A stretch of 64,000 nucleotides of DNA. Source: Methylobacterium symbioticum. Lineage in GTDB: Bacteria; Pseudomonadota; Alphaproteobacteria; Rhizobiales; Beijerinckiaceae. Positions 54,590 to 64,000 of the stretch are shown here, piece after piece. Under the pieces are notes generated by a model. The model saw nothing but the letters and a program-made list of their open reading frames with translations, did no database searches and was not told the origin of the DNA. Every line of letters starts with the position of its first letter. Positions within the stretch are counted from its first letter, which is position 1. The stretch lies in assembly GCF_902141845.1 (NCBI RefSeq), contig NZ_CABFPH010000011.1, positions 1-64,000 of the forward strand, given 5' to 3'. A program made the position numbers and the translations under genes.

Positions 54590-54690
54590 GATCGGGCTCC
54601 CGCGCGCCGCGCCGCAGCAAACTGCGACGTTAACCGGAAGCCCCGGCCGACGTTCCGGGCGGCGATGCGCCGTCCTCCGGAAAGGCCGCG

Positions 54691-56274
54691 CTACTCCTCC
54701 ACCCGTACCGCGGGGCTGAGGTCGATCGGCAACCGCGCGCCCTTCAGCTCGGCATCGCTCGGCAGGGAACGCGCGTCCCAGCCGCCGCCGAGCGCCCGGA
54801 TCAACGTGACCGCGGTGGTGAAGCGGTTGAGTCGGATCTGGAGCGCGGCGACCTCGTTCGTGAGGGCGAGATTCTGCGCGGTGACGACCGTGGTGAAGTT
54901 CTGGGTGCCGGCCCGGTACTCGTTGAGGGTGATCTCGACCGCGCGCCTGGCCGAGGTCACGGCCTCGTCCTGGGCCACCTGCTGGCGGGCGAGGATGCGC
55001 ACGCCGGCGAGGCCGTTCTCCACCTCGGCGAAGGCTGCGAGCACGGTCTGCCGGTAATTGGCGACCGCGGCGTCGTAGCCGGCCCGCGCCGCCTGCAGGG
55101 CCGCCGAGCGGGCGCCGCCATCGAACAGCACCTCGGTCCCGGCGGCCGAGACCGACCAGACCTGGTTGGCCGCCGAGAGGAGACCGTTGCGGGTGGCCCC
55201 CGAGATGCCGCCCGAGGCCGAGAGCGTCACGGTCGGGTAGAAGGCGGCCACCGCCACGCCGATCTGCTCGCTCTGCGACTGCACGAGGCGCTCGGCCTGG
55301 GCCACGTCCGGGCGCCGCTCCAGCAGCGTCGAGGGAATGCCGACCGGCACGGCGGGTGGCCGGACGGCGAGGAGCGACACCGGCAGGGCGAGCTCGGAGG
55401 GCGGCCGCCCGACCAAAGTCGCGATGGCGTGCTCGAAGGTCGCCCGTTGCAGGCCGACCGCGATCGCCGAGGCCTGCGTCGTCTGCACCTGCGTCTGCGC
55501 GGTGATCACGTCCGAGCGCGCGGCCACGCCGGCATTGTACTGGTTCTCGGTGATCTGAAGGGTGCGCTTGAAGTTCTCGACGTTCTCGTTGAGCAGCCGC
55601 TGCAGCGAGTCGGCATAGCGCAGCGAGAAGTAGTTGGTCGCCACCTCGGCCTGGATCGCGAGGCGGGTCAGCGCGATTTGCGCGGCATCGGACTGGGCGA
55701 GCGCCGTCTGGCTCTCCACGTTGCGCCGGACGCCCCCGAACAGGTCGAGCTCCCAGCTCGCCTGGCCGAGCAGCGAGACGGTGGTGCGCTCGGCGCCGAC
55801 GCTGCGCGACCGGGTGATGGTCGGCGCCCCGACCACCGTGGGGTAGAGGGCGGCCCGGGCCTGCTCGACGATGGCGCGCGCCTGCCGGTAGGCGGCGACC
55901 GATTGCCGGAGCGACTGGTTGTCCACGTCGACGAGGCGGATCAGCCGGTCGAGGGCCGGATCATTGAAGACGCGCCACCAGTCGCCGCGCTCGGCCCAGT
56001 CGCTCGGCGCGGCCGGGCGCCAGTTCTTGCGGGCGGCGACCTGCGCCACGCTGTCCTCGCGGGCACCCCCCTCCTTGAAGGCCAGCGGCGTCTCGACGGA
56101 GGGGCGGGAATAGTCCGGACCGACAACGCAGCCGGCGAGAGCAACGCTCACCAGCACCGCAGCGATCGCCCGTCCCGCAGAGGGGGCAGGGCGCATCCAT
56201 GCCCCGGGCGCCGGCGCGGCCGGTCGCGGCTGGCCCCCGCGGCGCGCGGGCGACATCGCTCCCGTCTCCACCAT
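54691..56274 (-). CDS. NodT-type outer-membrane efflux lipoprotein (RND channel)
   Basis: This outer-membrane factor has a lipoprotein signal (AIAAVLVSVALAGCVVGPDY), then two repeats of the OEP helical-barrel domain, including VDNQSLRQSVAAYRQARAIV and RPDVAQAERLVQSQSEQIGV and GGISGATRNG. The start at 56,274 shares TGATG with the stop of the upstream RND gene (coupled translation); an internal ATG at 56,196 gives a more typical signal peptide length and could be the true start. It forms the exit duct for the MdtBC-type pumps directly upstream in the operon. Confidence 0.9.
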   Translation of the reverse strand: MVETGAMSPARRGGQPRPAAPAPGAWMRPAPSAGRAIAAVLVSVALAGCVVGPDYSRPSVETPLAFKEGGAREDSVAQVAARKNWRPAAPSDWAERGDWWRVFNDPALDRLIRLVDVDNQSLRQSVAAYRQARAIVEQARAALYPTVVGAPTITRSRSVGAERTTVSLLGQASWELDLFGGVRRNVESQTALAQSDAAQIALTRLAIQAEVATNYFSLRYADSLQRLLNENVENFKRTLQITENQYNAGVAARSDVITAQTQVQTTQASAIAVGLQRATFEHAIATLVGRPPSELALPVSLLAVRPPAVPVGIPSTLLERRPDVAQAERLVQSQSEQIGVAVAAFYPTVTLSASGGISGATRNGLLSAANQVWSVSAAGTEVLFDGGARSAALQAARAGYDAAVANYRQTVLAAFAEVENGLAGVRILARQQVAQDEAVTSARRAVEITLNEYRAGTQNFTTVVTAQNLALTNEVAALQIRLNRFTTAVTLIRALGGGWDARSLPSDAELKGARLPIDLSPAVRVEE

Positions 56275-59200
56275 CACTCCCCCGCTTGCAGCACGGCCGG
56301 TCCGCCGCGGCGGCGACGGCGGGCGTTCACCCGATGCCGGAGGCGGTCGAGGGAGAGGTAGACGACGGGGGTGGTGTAGAGGGTCAGGATCTGGCTCACG
56401 ATCAGGCCGCCGACGATGGCGATGCCGAGGGGCTGACGCAGCTCCGCACCCTCGCCGCCGCCGATGATCAGCGGCGCCGCCCCGAGAAGGGCCGCCAGCG
56501 TTGTCATCATGATCGGGCGGAAGCGCAAGAGGCAGGCCTCGGTGATCGATTCCGAGGGAGAGAGCCCCCGGGTCCGCTCGGCGTCGAGGGCAAAGTCGAC
56601 CATCATGATCGCGTTCTTCTTCACGATGCCGATGAGCAGGAAGACGGCGATCAGCGCGACGATCGAGAACTCGGTGCCGGTGACGAGGAGCGCCAGCACC
56701 GCGCCGATGCCGGCCGAGGGCAGGGTGGAGAGGATGGTCAGCGGGTGCACGAAGCTCTCGTAGAGGATGCCGAGCACCGCGTAGACCGCGAGGATCGCGG
56801 CGAGGATCAGCAGCGGCTGGCGCGAGGCACTGGCCTGGTAGTTCTTGGCCGCGCCGGAGAACGAGCCGTGGATGGTGGCGGGCAGCCGGAGCTCCGCCAT
56901 GGCCCGGTCGATGGCGTTGGTCGCGTCCGAGAGGCTCTTGCCCGGCGCGAGGTTGAAGGAGATCGTGGTCGCCACGAACAGGCCCTGGTGGCTGACCTGC
57001 ACGGGCGCGTTGCCGGTCTCGAAATGGGCGAAGGCCGAGAGCGGGATCATCGTCTCCTTGGCGGAGGAGACCGGCGCGCTCGACGAGGCGCCGCCCTTCG
57101 AGGCGGCGATGGCGTTGGCCGCGGCGTTGCGGGCGGAATCGGAGGCGATGGCCGCCGCCGTGTCGGTGGTGCCCGACGCAGCCGTCGTCGGACCGGTCGT
57201 GCTCGTGCTGCCGGAATTCGTGTTGGCGGTGCCGTCGGCCGCCACCGTGCCCGCGACCGCGTTGGTGGTGGCCGAGCCGCGCGCCTTGCCGCCCGAGGTC
57301 GAGACGAAGATGCGCTTGAGTGTCTCCGGCGTCTCCAGGTAGCGCGGGTCGATCTCCATCACGACGTGGTACTGGTTGAGCGGATTGTAGATCGTCGAGA
57401 CCTGCCGCTGACCGAAGGCGTCGTAGAGGGTGTTGTCGATCTTGTCCGGGGTGATGCCGTAGCGGAAGGCGGTGGCCCGGTCGATGACGATGCGGCTTTC
57501 CAGGCCGCCCTCCTGCTGGTCGGAGGTGACGTCGGAGAAGGTCGGGTCCTTCTGGAGCGCGGCGAGAAGCTTCGGGGCCGCCGCGTAGAGTTCCTCCGCC
57601 GTGTCCCCCTGCAGGCTGTACTGGTACTGGGCGAAGCTCTGGCGCCCGCCCATCTGCAGGTCCTGGCGCGGGAAGACGTAGAGCCGCGCGCCCGCCACCC
57701 GTGCGAGCTTCGGGCGGAGGCGGTTCATCACCGTCGAGATCGGGTCGCGCTGGCTGCGCGGCTTCAGCCCGATGAAGGCGTTGGCCGAGTTGGTGCCGCG
57801 CCCGCCCGTGAAGGCGACGACGCTGTCGACGGCCGGATCGGCCTGCACGATCGCGGCGGCCTCGCGGAGCTTCTTCTCCATCGCCTGGAAGGAGATGCGC
57901 TGGTCGGCCTGGATGCCGCCCATCATCTGCCCGGTATCCTGCTCGGGGAAGAAGCCCTTTGGCACGATGACGTAGAGGTAGACGTTGAGCCCTACCGTCG
58001 CGAGCAGCGAGAGCAGCACCAGCCGCGGGTGGCGGAGGGCGACCGCGAGCGTGCGCTCGTAGGCGGCGAGCATCGCCTCGAAGCCCCCTTCGAGGGTGCG
58101 CAGGAGGATGTTCGGGCGCTTGCCCGTGCCAGTGGCGCCGCCATGCGCCTCGGGCCTGAGGAGGCGCGCGCACATCATCGGCGTGGTGGTCAGCGACAGC
58201 ACCAGCGAGATCAGGATCGCCAGCGACAGGGTCAGCGAGAATTCGAGGAAGATTCGGCCGACGAGGCCGCCCATCAGCAGGATCGGCAGGAACACGGCGA
58301 CGAGCGACAGGCTCATCGAGATCACGGTGAAGCCGACCTCACGGGCGCCGATCAACGCCGCCTCGACCCGGGGCTTGCCCATCTCGATGTGGCGCTGGAT
58401 GTTCTCAAGCACCACGATGGCGTCGTCCACCACGAAGCCGGTGCCGATGATCAAGGCCATCAGCGAGAGGATGTTGAGCGAGAACCCGAGCAGGTACATC
58501 GCCGAGAAGGTGCCGATGATCGAGATCGGCACGGCGACCGCCGGGATCAGGGTGGCGCGGGCCGAGCGCAGGAAGGCGTAGACCACGAGGATCACCAAGG
58601 CGACGGCGACCAGCAGGGTCTCCTCGGTGGCGGCCAGCGTCGCGCGGATCGTGGCGCTGCGGTCGCCCGTGAGCTTGATCTCGATGCCGCCCGGCAAGGC
58701 GGCCGCGATCTGCGGCAGCGCCTCCTTCACGCCCTTGATGGTCTCGACGACGTTCGAGCCCGGCTGCTTGTAGACGAACAGGATCACGCCCTGCCGCCCG
58801 TTCACGAGGCCGAGATTGCGCCGGTCCTCGACGCCGTCGATGATCCGGCCCACATCGGTGAGCCGCACGCCGGCGCCGTTGCGGTAGGCCACGACGATAT
58901 CGCGGTAATCGTCCGCCTTGCGGCCCTGGTCGTTGGCGTAGAGCTGATAGCGCCGTCCCCCGACCTCGACGTCCCCCTTGGGCGAGTTGGCGTTGGCGCT
59001 GGCCAGCGCCGCGCGGATGCCCTCCAGCCCGATGCCGTAGTTGAACAGCGCGGTCGGATCGAGCTCGACCCGCACCGCCGGCAGCGAGGAGCCGCCGATA
59101 TCGACGTTGCCGACGCCCGGCAGCTGGGAGAGCTTCTGCTGCACCACCGTGGCGGCGGAATCGTAGAGCTGGCCCGGGGTCAGAGTGTCAGAGGTCATCC

Positions 59201-59627
59201 CGAGGATGATGATCGGCGACTCGGCCGGGTTGAACTTGCGGTAGGTCGGGTTGGTGCGCAGGGAGGCCGGCAGGTCGGCGCGCGCGGCATTGATCGCCGC
59301 CTGCACGTCGCGCGCCGCGCCGTCGATGTCGCGGTTGAGGCCGAACAGCAGGACGATGCGCACCGTGCCCGTGGAGCTCGTGGACGTCATCTCGTTGACG
59401 TCGGCGATGGCGCCGAGGCGCCGCTCCAGCGGTGCCGCCACCGTCGTCGCCATGGTGTCCGGACTCGCGCCCGCCATCTGGGCCTGGACCAGGATGACGG
59501 GGAAGTCGACCTGCGGGAGCGGCGCCACCGGGAGCTTCAGGAAGGCGAAGAGGCCGGCGAGCACGACGCCGATGGTGAGGAGCGTCGTCGCGACCGGGCG
59601 CCGGATGAACGGCTCGGAGATGTTCAC
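56274..59627 (-). CDS. mdtC: RND efflux transporter, MdtC-like, with Ser/Thr/Ala-rich insert
   Basis: The 1,117-residue protein begins at a GTG ([20 protein letters not shown]) overlapping the stop of the upstream pump by GTGA. It has the 12-helix RND layout with TM4 proton relay [22 protein letters not shown] pumps of this size usually run to about 1,030 residues; the excess is a low-complexity insert at about residues 780-855 (for example [20 protein letters not shown]) in the second periplasmic loop. It couples proton entry to drug export with MdtA and the NodT channel. Confidence 0.93.
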   Translation of the reverse strand: MNISEPFIRRPVATTLLTIGVVLAGLFAFLKLPVAPLPQVDFPVILVQAQMAGASPDTMATTVAAPLERRLGAIADVNEMTSTSSTGTVRIVLLFGLNRDIDGAARDVQAAINAARADLPASLRTNPTYRKFNPAESPIIILGMTSDTLTPGQLYDSAATVVQQKLSQLPGVGNVDIGGSSLPAVRVELDPTALFNYGIGLEGIRAALASANANSPKGDVEVGGRRYQLYANDQGRKADDYRDIVVAYRNGAGVRLTDVGRIIDGVEDRRNLGLVNGRQGVILFVYKQPGSNVVETIKGVKEALPQIAAALPGGIEIKLTGDRSATIRATLAATEETLLVAVALVILVVYAFLRSARATLIPAVAVPISIIGTFSAMYLLGFSLNILSLMALIIGTGFVVDDAIVVLENIQRHIEMGKPRVEAALIGAREVGFTVISMSLSLVAVFLPILLMGGLVGRIFLEFSLTLSLAILISLVLSLTTTPMMCARLLRPEAHGGATGTGKRPNILLRTLEGGFEAMLAAYERTLAVALRHPRLVLLSLLATVGLNVYLYVIVPKGFFPEQDTGQMMGGIQADQRISFQAMEKKLREAAAIVQADPAVDSVVAFTGGRGTNSANAFIGLKPRSQRDPISTVMNRLRPKLARVAGARLYVFPRQDLQMGGRQSFAQYQYSLQGDTAEELYAAAPKLLAALQKDPTFSDVTSDQQEGGLESRIVIDRATAFRYGITPDKIDNTLYDAFGQRQVSTIYNPLNQYHVVMEIDPRYLETPETLKRIFVSTSGGKARGSATTNAVAGTVAADGTANTNSGSTSTTGPTTAASGTTDTAAAIASDSARNAAANAIAASKGGASSSAPVSSAKETMIPLSAFAHFETGNAPVQVSHQGLFVATTISFNLAPGKSLSDATNAIDRAMAELRLPATIHGSFSGAAKNYQASASRQPLLILAAILAVYAVLGILYESFVHPLTILSTLPSAGIGAVLALLVTGTEFSIVALIAVFLLIGIVKKNAIMMVDFALDAERTRGLSPSESITEACLLRFRPIMMTTLAALLGAAPLIIGGGEGAELRQPLGIAIVGGLIVSQILTLYTTPVVYLSLDRLRHRVNARRRRRGGPAVLQAGE

Positions 59628-62600
59628 GGCAGCGCCTCGCCGCCGGCGAGGTCGGGCCCGCGCCGGCCGGTGACGCGCCGCTCCAGGCGGTCGAAGGCGA
59701 GGTAGATCACCGGCGTGGTGAACAGGGTCAGAACCTGGCTGACGATCAGGCCGCCCGCGATGCAGATGCCGAGGGGCTGGCGCAGCTCCGAGCCGACGCC
59801 CTCGCCGAAGATCATCGGCAAAGCCGCGAAGAGGGCGGCGAGCGTGGTCATCAGGATCGGGCGGAAGCGGAGCAGGCAGGCCTGATAGATGGCCTCGCGC
59901 GGGTCCATCCCGTCCTCGCGCTCGGCCTGGAGCGCGAAGTCGATCATCATGATCGCGTTCTTCTTCACGATGCCGATGAGCAACACGATGCCGATGATTG
60001 CGATGATGTCGAGGGAGAGCCCGAACAGCATCAGGCCGAGCAGCGCTCCGATCCCCGCCGAGGGCAGGGTCGAGAGGATCGTGATCGGATGGATGAAGCT
60101 CTCGTAGAGCACGCCCAGCACGATGTAGACGGTGACGATCGCCGCCATCACCAGGAACAGCTCGTTGCCGAGCGCGGCCTGGAAGGCGAAGACCGAGCCC
60201 TGCGGCACCACCCGGAAGGAAGGGGGTAGGTCCACCGCCGCCTTGGCCTGATCGATCGCCTCGATCGCCTGCCCCAGCGCCGCGCCCGGCGCGAGGTTGA
60301 AGGATACGGTCGTCGCCGGGAACTGCCCGAGATGCGAGATCAGCAGCGGCGCCCGCCGTTCCGAGATGCGCGCCACCGCCGAGAGGGGCACCTGCCCGTT
60401 CGTGGCGGTGGAGGAGGGCAGGTAGATCGTCTCCAGGCTCTCCAGCGTCCGGTGCATGTCCGGATCGGCCTCGAGGATCACCCGGTACTGGTTCGACTGG
60501 GTGAAGATCGTCGAGATGATGCGCTGGCCGAAGGCGTCGTAGAGTGCGTTGTCGATGGTCGCCGGCGTGATGCCGTAGCGGCCGGCGGTCGGCCGGTCGA
60601 TGGTGATATAGGCGGCGAGCCCCTGCGCCTGATGATCGCTCGCCACGTCGGCGACGACGGGCGAGCGGGCGAGCGCCTCGGCGAAGCGTGGCACCCAGGT
60701 GTCGAAGGCCTCGAGATCCGGGCTCTCGAGGATGACCTGGTACTGGGTCGCCGAGACGGCGGTGTCGATGGTGAGGTCCTGCACCGGCTGCAGGAAGAGC
60801 CGGATGCCGGCCTCGTTCGCCGTCGCCCGGTTGATGCGGCGGATGATGTCGGAGGCGGTCGCGGTACGGGTCTCGCGCGGCTTCAGGTTGATCAGGAAAC
60901 GGCCGGAATTGAGCGTGACGTTGGAGCCGTCCACCCCGATGAAGGAGGTGAGGCTCGCGACATCCGGATCCTTCAGGATCGTCGCGGCGAGGCGCTGCTG
61001 GCGCTCGGCCATGGCGCCGTAGGAGACGGTCTGGTCGGCCTGCGTCACGCCCTGGATCACGCCTGTGTCCTGGACGGGGAAGAAGCCCTTCGGGATCGCC
61101 ATGAACAGGTAGGCCGTCAGCGCCACCGTGCCCAGCGTCACCAGGAGCGTCAGGCCCTGGTGGTCGAGCACCACGCGCAGCGCCCGGCCATAGGCCGCGA
61201 TCGTGCCCTCCGTGGCCCGCCGGCCGAGGCGGGACAGGGCGCCCTCGCGCTTGTGCGTCCGGTGCTCCGGCTCGTGCCGCAGGAGCCGCGCGCACAGCAT
61301 CGGCACGAGGGTCAGCGAGACCACGGCCGAGATCACGATGGTGGCAGCCAGCGTGATCGCGAATTCGTGGAACAGGCGCCCGACCACGTCGCCCATGAAC
61401 AGGAGCGGGATCAGCACCGCGATCAGCGAGACGGTGAGCGAGATGATGGTGAAGCCGATCTCGCGCGAGCCCTTCAGCGCGGCTTCGAGGGGCGCGTCGC
61501 CCTCCTCGACGTGGCGCGCGATGTTCTCGATCACCACGATGGCGTCGTCCACGACGAAGCCGGTGGCGATGGTGAGCGCCATCAGCGAGAGGTTGTCGAG
61601 GGAGAAGCCGTAGAGATCCATCACCGGCAGCGCGCCGACGAGGGAGAGCGGCACCGACAGGCTCGGGATCAGCGTTGCCGAGAGGGAGCGCAGGAACAGG
61701 AAGATCACCATCACCACGAGGGCGATGGCGAGGCCGAGCTCGAACTGCACGTCGTGCACCGAGGCGCGGATCGTGGTGGTGCGGTCGGTCAGCAGCCCAA
61801 TCCCGATCGCCGCCGGCATCGAGCTCTGGAGCTGAGGCAGCAGCTCCTTGATCTTGTCGACGGTGGCGATGACGTTGGCGCCCGGCTGGCGCTGGATGTT
61901 CAGGATGACGGCGGGCGTCTCGTCGGCCCAGGCCCCGAGCTTGGTGTTCTCGGGCCCGTTCACCACGTCGGCCACGTCCGAGAGCCGCACGGGCGAGCCG
62001 TTCCGGTAGGCGATGATCGCGTCCTTGTAGGCGGCGGGGTCGCGGATCTGGTCGTTGGCGTTGATGACGTAGGACTGCTTCGGGCCGTCGATGTTGCCCT
62101 TGGGCGTGTTGACGTTGAGGTTGGTGATCGTCGTGCGCAGGTCGTCGATGTTGAGCCCGTAGGCCGCGAGCGCCCGGGCATTGAACCGGATGCGCACGGC
62201 CGGGCGCTGGCCGCCCGAGATGCTCACCAGGCCGACGCCCGCCACCTGGCTGATCTTCTGCGCGAGCCGCGTCTCGGCGAGGTCCCGCACCTGGGTCAGC
62301 GGCAGGGTCTTCGAGGTCAGCGCGAGGGTCAGGACCGGCGCGTCGGCCGGGTTCACCTTGGCATAGATCGGCGGCGCCGGGAGGTCCGACGGCAGCAGGT
62401 TGCCGGCGGCGTTGATCGCCGCCTGGACCTGCTGCTCGGCGATGTCCAGGGAGAGGTCCAGGCTGAACTGCAGCGTGATGACCGAGGCGCCCGCCGAGCT
62501 CTGCGAGGTCATCTGGTTGAGGTTGGCGAGCTGGCCGAACTGCCGCTCCAGAGGCGCCGTCACCGCCGAGGTCATCACCTCGGGGCTCGCGCCCGGATAG

Positions 62601-62752
62601 AAGGTCTGCACCTGGATCGTCGGATAATCGACGGAGGGCAGGGCCGAGACCGGCAGGTTCAGGTACGACACCCCGCCCACGATCAGGATCGCCAGCATCA
62701 GCAGCGTGGTGGCGACCGGGCGCAGGATGAAGAGGCGGGACGGGTTCACCAA
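59624..62752 (-). CDS. mdtB: RND efflux transporter, MdtB-like
   Basis: The 1,042-residue protein starts [20 protein letters not shown] and has the RND hallmarks: [22 protein letters not shown]4 Asp pair in [18 protein letters not shown], and the large periplasmic pore and docking loops, with 12 hydrophobic helices. With the next gene it forms the heteromeric MdtBC pump seen in E. coli (mdtABC), here arranged mdtA-mdtB-mdtC-nodT. It lies 92 bp downstream of the MdtA-like gene, with a homopolymer in between. Confidence 0.94.
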   Translation of the reverse strand: MVNPSRLFILRPVATTLLMLAILIVGGVSYLNLPVSALPSVDYPTIQVQTFYPGASPEVMTSAVTAPLERQFGQLANLNQMTSQSSAGASVITLQFSLDLSLDIAEQQVQAAINAAGNLLPSDLPAPPIYAKVNPADAPVLTLALTSKTLPLTQVRDLAETRLAQKISQVAGVGLVSISGGQRPAVRIRFNARALAAYGLNIDDLRTTITNLNVNTPKGNIDGPKQSYVINANDQIRDPAAYKDAIIAYRNGSPVRLSDVADVVNGPENTKLGAWADETPAVILNIQRQPGANVIATVDKIKELLPQLQSSMPAAIGIGLLTDRTTTIRASVHDVQFELGLAIALVVMVIFLFLRSLSATLIPSLSVPLSLVGALPVMDLYGFSLDNLSLMALTIATGFVVDDAIVVIENIARHVEEGDAPLEAALKGSREIGFTIISLTVSLIAVLIPLLFMGDVVGRLFHEFAITLAATIVISAVVSLTLVPMLCARLLRHEPEHRTHKREGALSRLGRRATEGTIAAYGRALRVVLDHQGLTLLVTLGTVALTAYLFMAIPKGFFPVQDTGVIQGVTQADQTVSYGAMAERQQRLAATILKDPDVASLTSFIGVDGSNVTLNSGRFLINLKPRETRTATASDIIRRINRATANEAGIRLFLQPVQDLTIDTAVSATQYQVILESPDLEAFDTWVPRFAEALARSPVVADVASDHQAQGLAAYITIDRPTAGRYGITPATIDNALYDAFGQRIISTIFTQSNQYRVILEADPDMHRTLESLETIYLPSSTATNGQVPLSAVARISERRAPLLISHLGQFPATTVSFNLAPGAALGQAIEAIDQAKAAVDLPPSFRVVPQGSVFAFQAALGNELFLVMAAIVTVYIVLGVLYESFIHPITILSTLPSAGIGALLGLMLFGLSLDIIAIIGIVLLIGIVKKNAIMMIDFALQAEREDGMDPREAIYQACLLRFRPILMTTLAALFAALPMIFGEGVGSELRQPLGICIAGGLIVSQVLTLFTTPVIYLAFDRLERRVTGRRGPDLAGGEALP

Positions 62753-62778
62753 CCGCCTCCGGTCGTCAGGTCAGCAGA

Positions 62779-62835
62779 CCCTCTCCCCCCCTGCGGGGGG
62801 AGGGCCGCGTCTCCCCCCCGGGGGGGGGGGGGGGA
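62779..62835. repeat. Hairpin plus C7G15 homopolymer tract between mdtA and mdtB
   Basis: A CCCTCTCCCCCC / GGGGGGAGGG hairpin precedes seven C and fifteen G in a row (62,813-62,834). G tracts of this length are rare in bacterial DNA and hard to sequence; they can also vary in length in vivo. Confidence 0.75.
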
Positions 62836-62843
62836 CCCCGGTG

Positions 62844-64000
62844 TCACCCCTCCCCTCGGCACTGCCGCCGGGGGGCGGCGCCCCGGGGGGGCCCCGCGGC
62901 GCCCTCCGGCGGCGCCGGGGCCGGGGGCGCGGCGGCCCGGGGCCCGGGGCCGCCCGGATGCACCTGGCTCTGCGCGCCGGCGCCGCTCGTCACCCGTACG
63001 GGCGCGCCGTCCCGCAGACGGTCGGTCCCGTCGGTGACGACCCGGTCTCCCGCTTTGAGCCCGTCGAGCACCACGGTGCGGGTGCCGTCGGTCTCGCCCG
63101 TCTTGATCGGACGGACGCTGACCTTCTCGTCCCCGTCCATCAGATAGACGTAGGTGCCCGGCGTGCCCTGGAGGATCGCGGCGGTCGGCACCAGGGGCGC
63201 GTTCGTCACCGTGTCGACGGTGAGCTTGGCGTTGACGAACTGGTTCGGGAACAAGGCCTCGTCGTCGTTCTGGAACAGGGCACGCAGCTTCACCGTGCCG
63301 GTGGTCACGTCGATCTGGTTGTCCACCGTGTCGAGGGTGCCGGTGGCGATCTCGTGGGCATCGCCGCGGTCGTAGGCGCGCACCGTGAGCTTGGCGCCAG
63401 CGCGCACCCGCTGCATCACCCGCGCCACGTCGTCCTCGGGCAGCGTGAACACCACCGAGATCGGGTGGAGCTGCGTGACCACCACGATCGCGGTGCTACC
63501 GGCGGTGATGTAGTTGCCCTGATCGACCTGACGCAGGCCCACGCGCCCGTCCACCGGCGAGACGATGCGGGTATAGGCGATGTTGAGCCTCTGCTGGTCC
63601 ACGAGGGCCTGATCGGCGGCGACGGTGCCCTCGTTCTGCTTCACCAGGGCGCCCTGCGTGTCGACGTTCTGCTTCGAGATCGAATCCTGCTGCGACAGGC
63701 GCCGGAAGCGCTCGAGGTCGAGCTTGGAATTCTGCAGCAGCGCCTGATCGCGGGCGAGCTGGCCCTGGTACTGCGCGAGCAGGGCCTCGTAGGGGCGGGA
63801 ATCGATCTGGGCGAGGTAGTCGCCGCGCTTCACGGTCTGGCCTTCGCGGAAGCCGATCTCGGTCAGGTAGCCGCTGATCTGGGAGCGCATGGTCACGGTG
63901 GCGAGCGGCGTCACCGTGCCGAGCCCCTGCAGCACCACGGGAATGGTGCCGGTCTCCACCGCGGCGACGCCGACCGCCTGCGGCATGTCGTGACCGCCGA
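62844..64000 (-). CDS. mdtA: RND membrane fusion protein, MdtA-like (N-terminus outside window)
   Basis: The frame is open to the right edge, so the signal peptide and first residues are missing. The visible part has the HlyD/MdtA layout: lipoyl half-motif GLGTVTPLATVTMRSQISG and YLTEIGFREGQTVKRGDYLA, a coiled coil (QYQGQLARDQALLQNSKLDL), the second lipoyl half with YTRIVSPVDGRVGLRQVDQG, and the beta-barrel domain. The last 40 residues (PGGPGPRAAAPPAPAPPEGA and a basic end) come from extremely GC-rich DNA and may be affected by sequence errors. It links the MdtBC pump to the outer channel. Confidence 0.9.
   Translation of the reverse strand, partial: GGHDMPQAVGVAAVETGTIPVVLQGLGTVTPLATVTMRSQISGYLTEIGFREGQTVKRGDYLAQIDSRPYEALLAQYQGQLARDQALLQNSKLDLERFRRLSQQDSISKQNVDTQGALVKQNEGTVAADQALVDQQRLNIAYTRIVSPVDGRVGLRQVDQGNYITAGSTAIVVVTQLHPISVVFTLPEDDVARVMQRVRAGAKLTVRAYDRGDAHEIATGTLDTVDNQIDVTTGTVKLRALFQNDDEALFPNQFVNAKLTVDTVTNAPLVPTAAILQGTPGTYVYLMDGDEKVSVRPIKTGETDGTRTVVLDGLKAGDRVVTDGTDRLRDGAPVRVTSGAGAQSQVHPGGPGPRAAAPPAPAPPEGAAGPPRGAAPRRQCRGEG

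Noticed and set aside
56199..63037. Very long plus-strand frames opposite the RND genes
   Set aside because: Their composition (Arg/Asp/Gly/His runs) is the complement of RND codons, and the minus-strand frames match pump families throughout.

Overview
The window is a piece of a high-GC alphaproteobacterial chromosome, most like Methylobacterium/Methylorubrum (Hyphomicrobiales). Supporting this are the order tig-clpP-clpX-lon, an EcfG-type general stress sigma factor, an HWE-family sensor kinase, the XRE regulator-metK-trmB block, an FtsP-like cupredoxin protein, and the REP-like inverted repeats between genes. The genus call is inference from gene content; no database was searched.

Positions 1-26.4 kb are ordinary chromosome. 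They hold a bifunctional NAD(P)H-hydrate repair enzyme (cut by the left edge), a degenerate multicopper-oxidase-like protein, tRNA-Leu(UAG), trigger factor, ClpP, ClpX and Lon (protein quality control), a hydantoin/Asp-Glu racemase relative, a nitroreductase, MepA murein endopeptidase, a PRC-barrel protein, a ParB-like protein, a CcdA-like membrane protein, a NodU/CmcH carbamoyltransferase, a haloacid dehalogenase, MurJ, an ECF sigma factor, iron superoxide dismutase, an HWE histidine kinase, TrmB, MetK and an XRE regulator.

Positions 26.4-30.6 kb are gene-poor. They carry a few short secreted or membrane proteins, a candidate small RNA and hairpins.

Positions 30,593-49,493 are a genomic island of about 18.9 kb. 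It is bounded by a 25-bp perfect direct repeat containing the 3' end of a tRNA-Arg(CCU) gene. That tRNA gene is itself interrupted in the anticodon loop by a 257-nt group I intron. The island is a mosaic. Its left part has small secreted proteins and a serine recombinase. Its middle has a ribbon-helix-helix protein with a paired operator, an excisionase-like HTH protein overlapping a tyrosine integrase, an unusual repeat array, and a very large phage internal-virion-like protein with peptidoglycan hydrolase domains but no other phage structural genes. A stress-type cluster follows (YflT/glycine-zipper, PepSY-like, hemerythrin). At the right end an AT-rich OLD-family ATPase/TOPRIM nuclease sits beside the DUF6538-type integrase that probably moves the island.

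Positions 49.9-64 kb are chromosome again: a secreted SNase-like protein, an M48 metalloprotease lipoprotein, a glutathione S-transferase, glucose-6-phosphate dehydrogenase, and an MdtABC-NodT-type tripartite RND efflux operon on the minus strand, cut by the right edge inside the membrane fusion protein.
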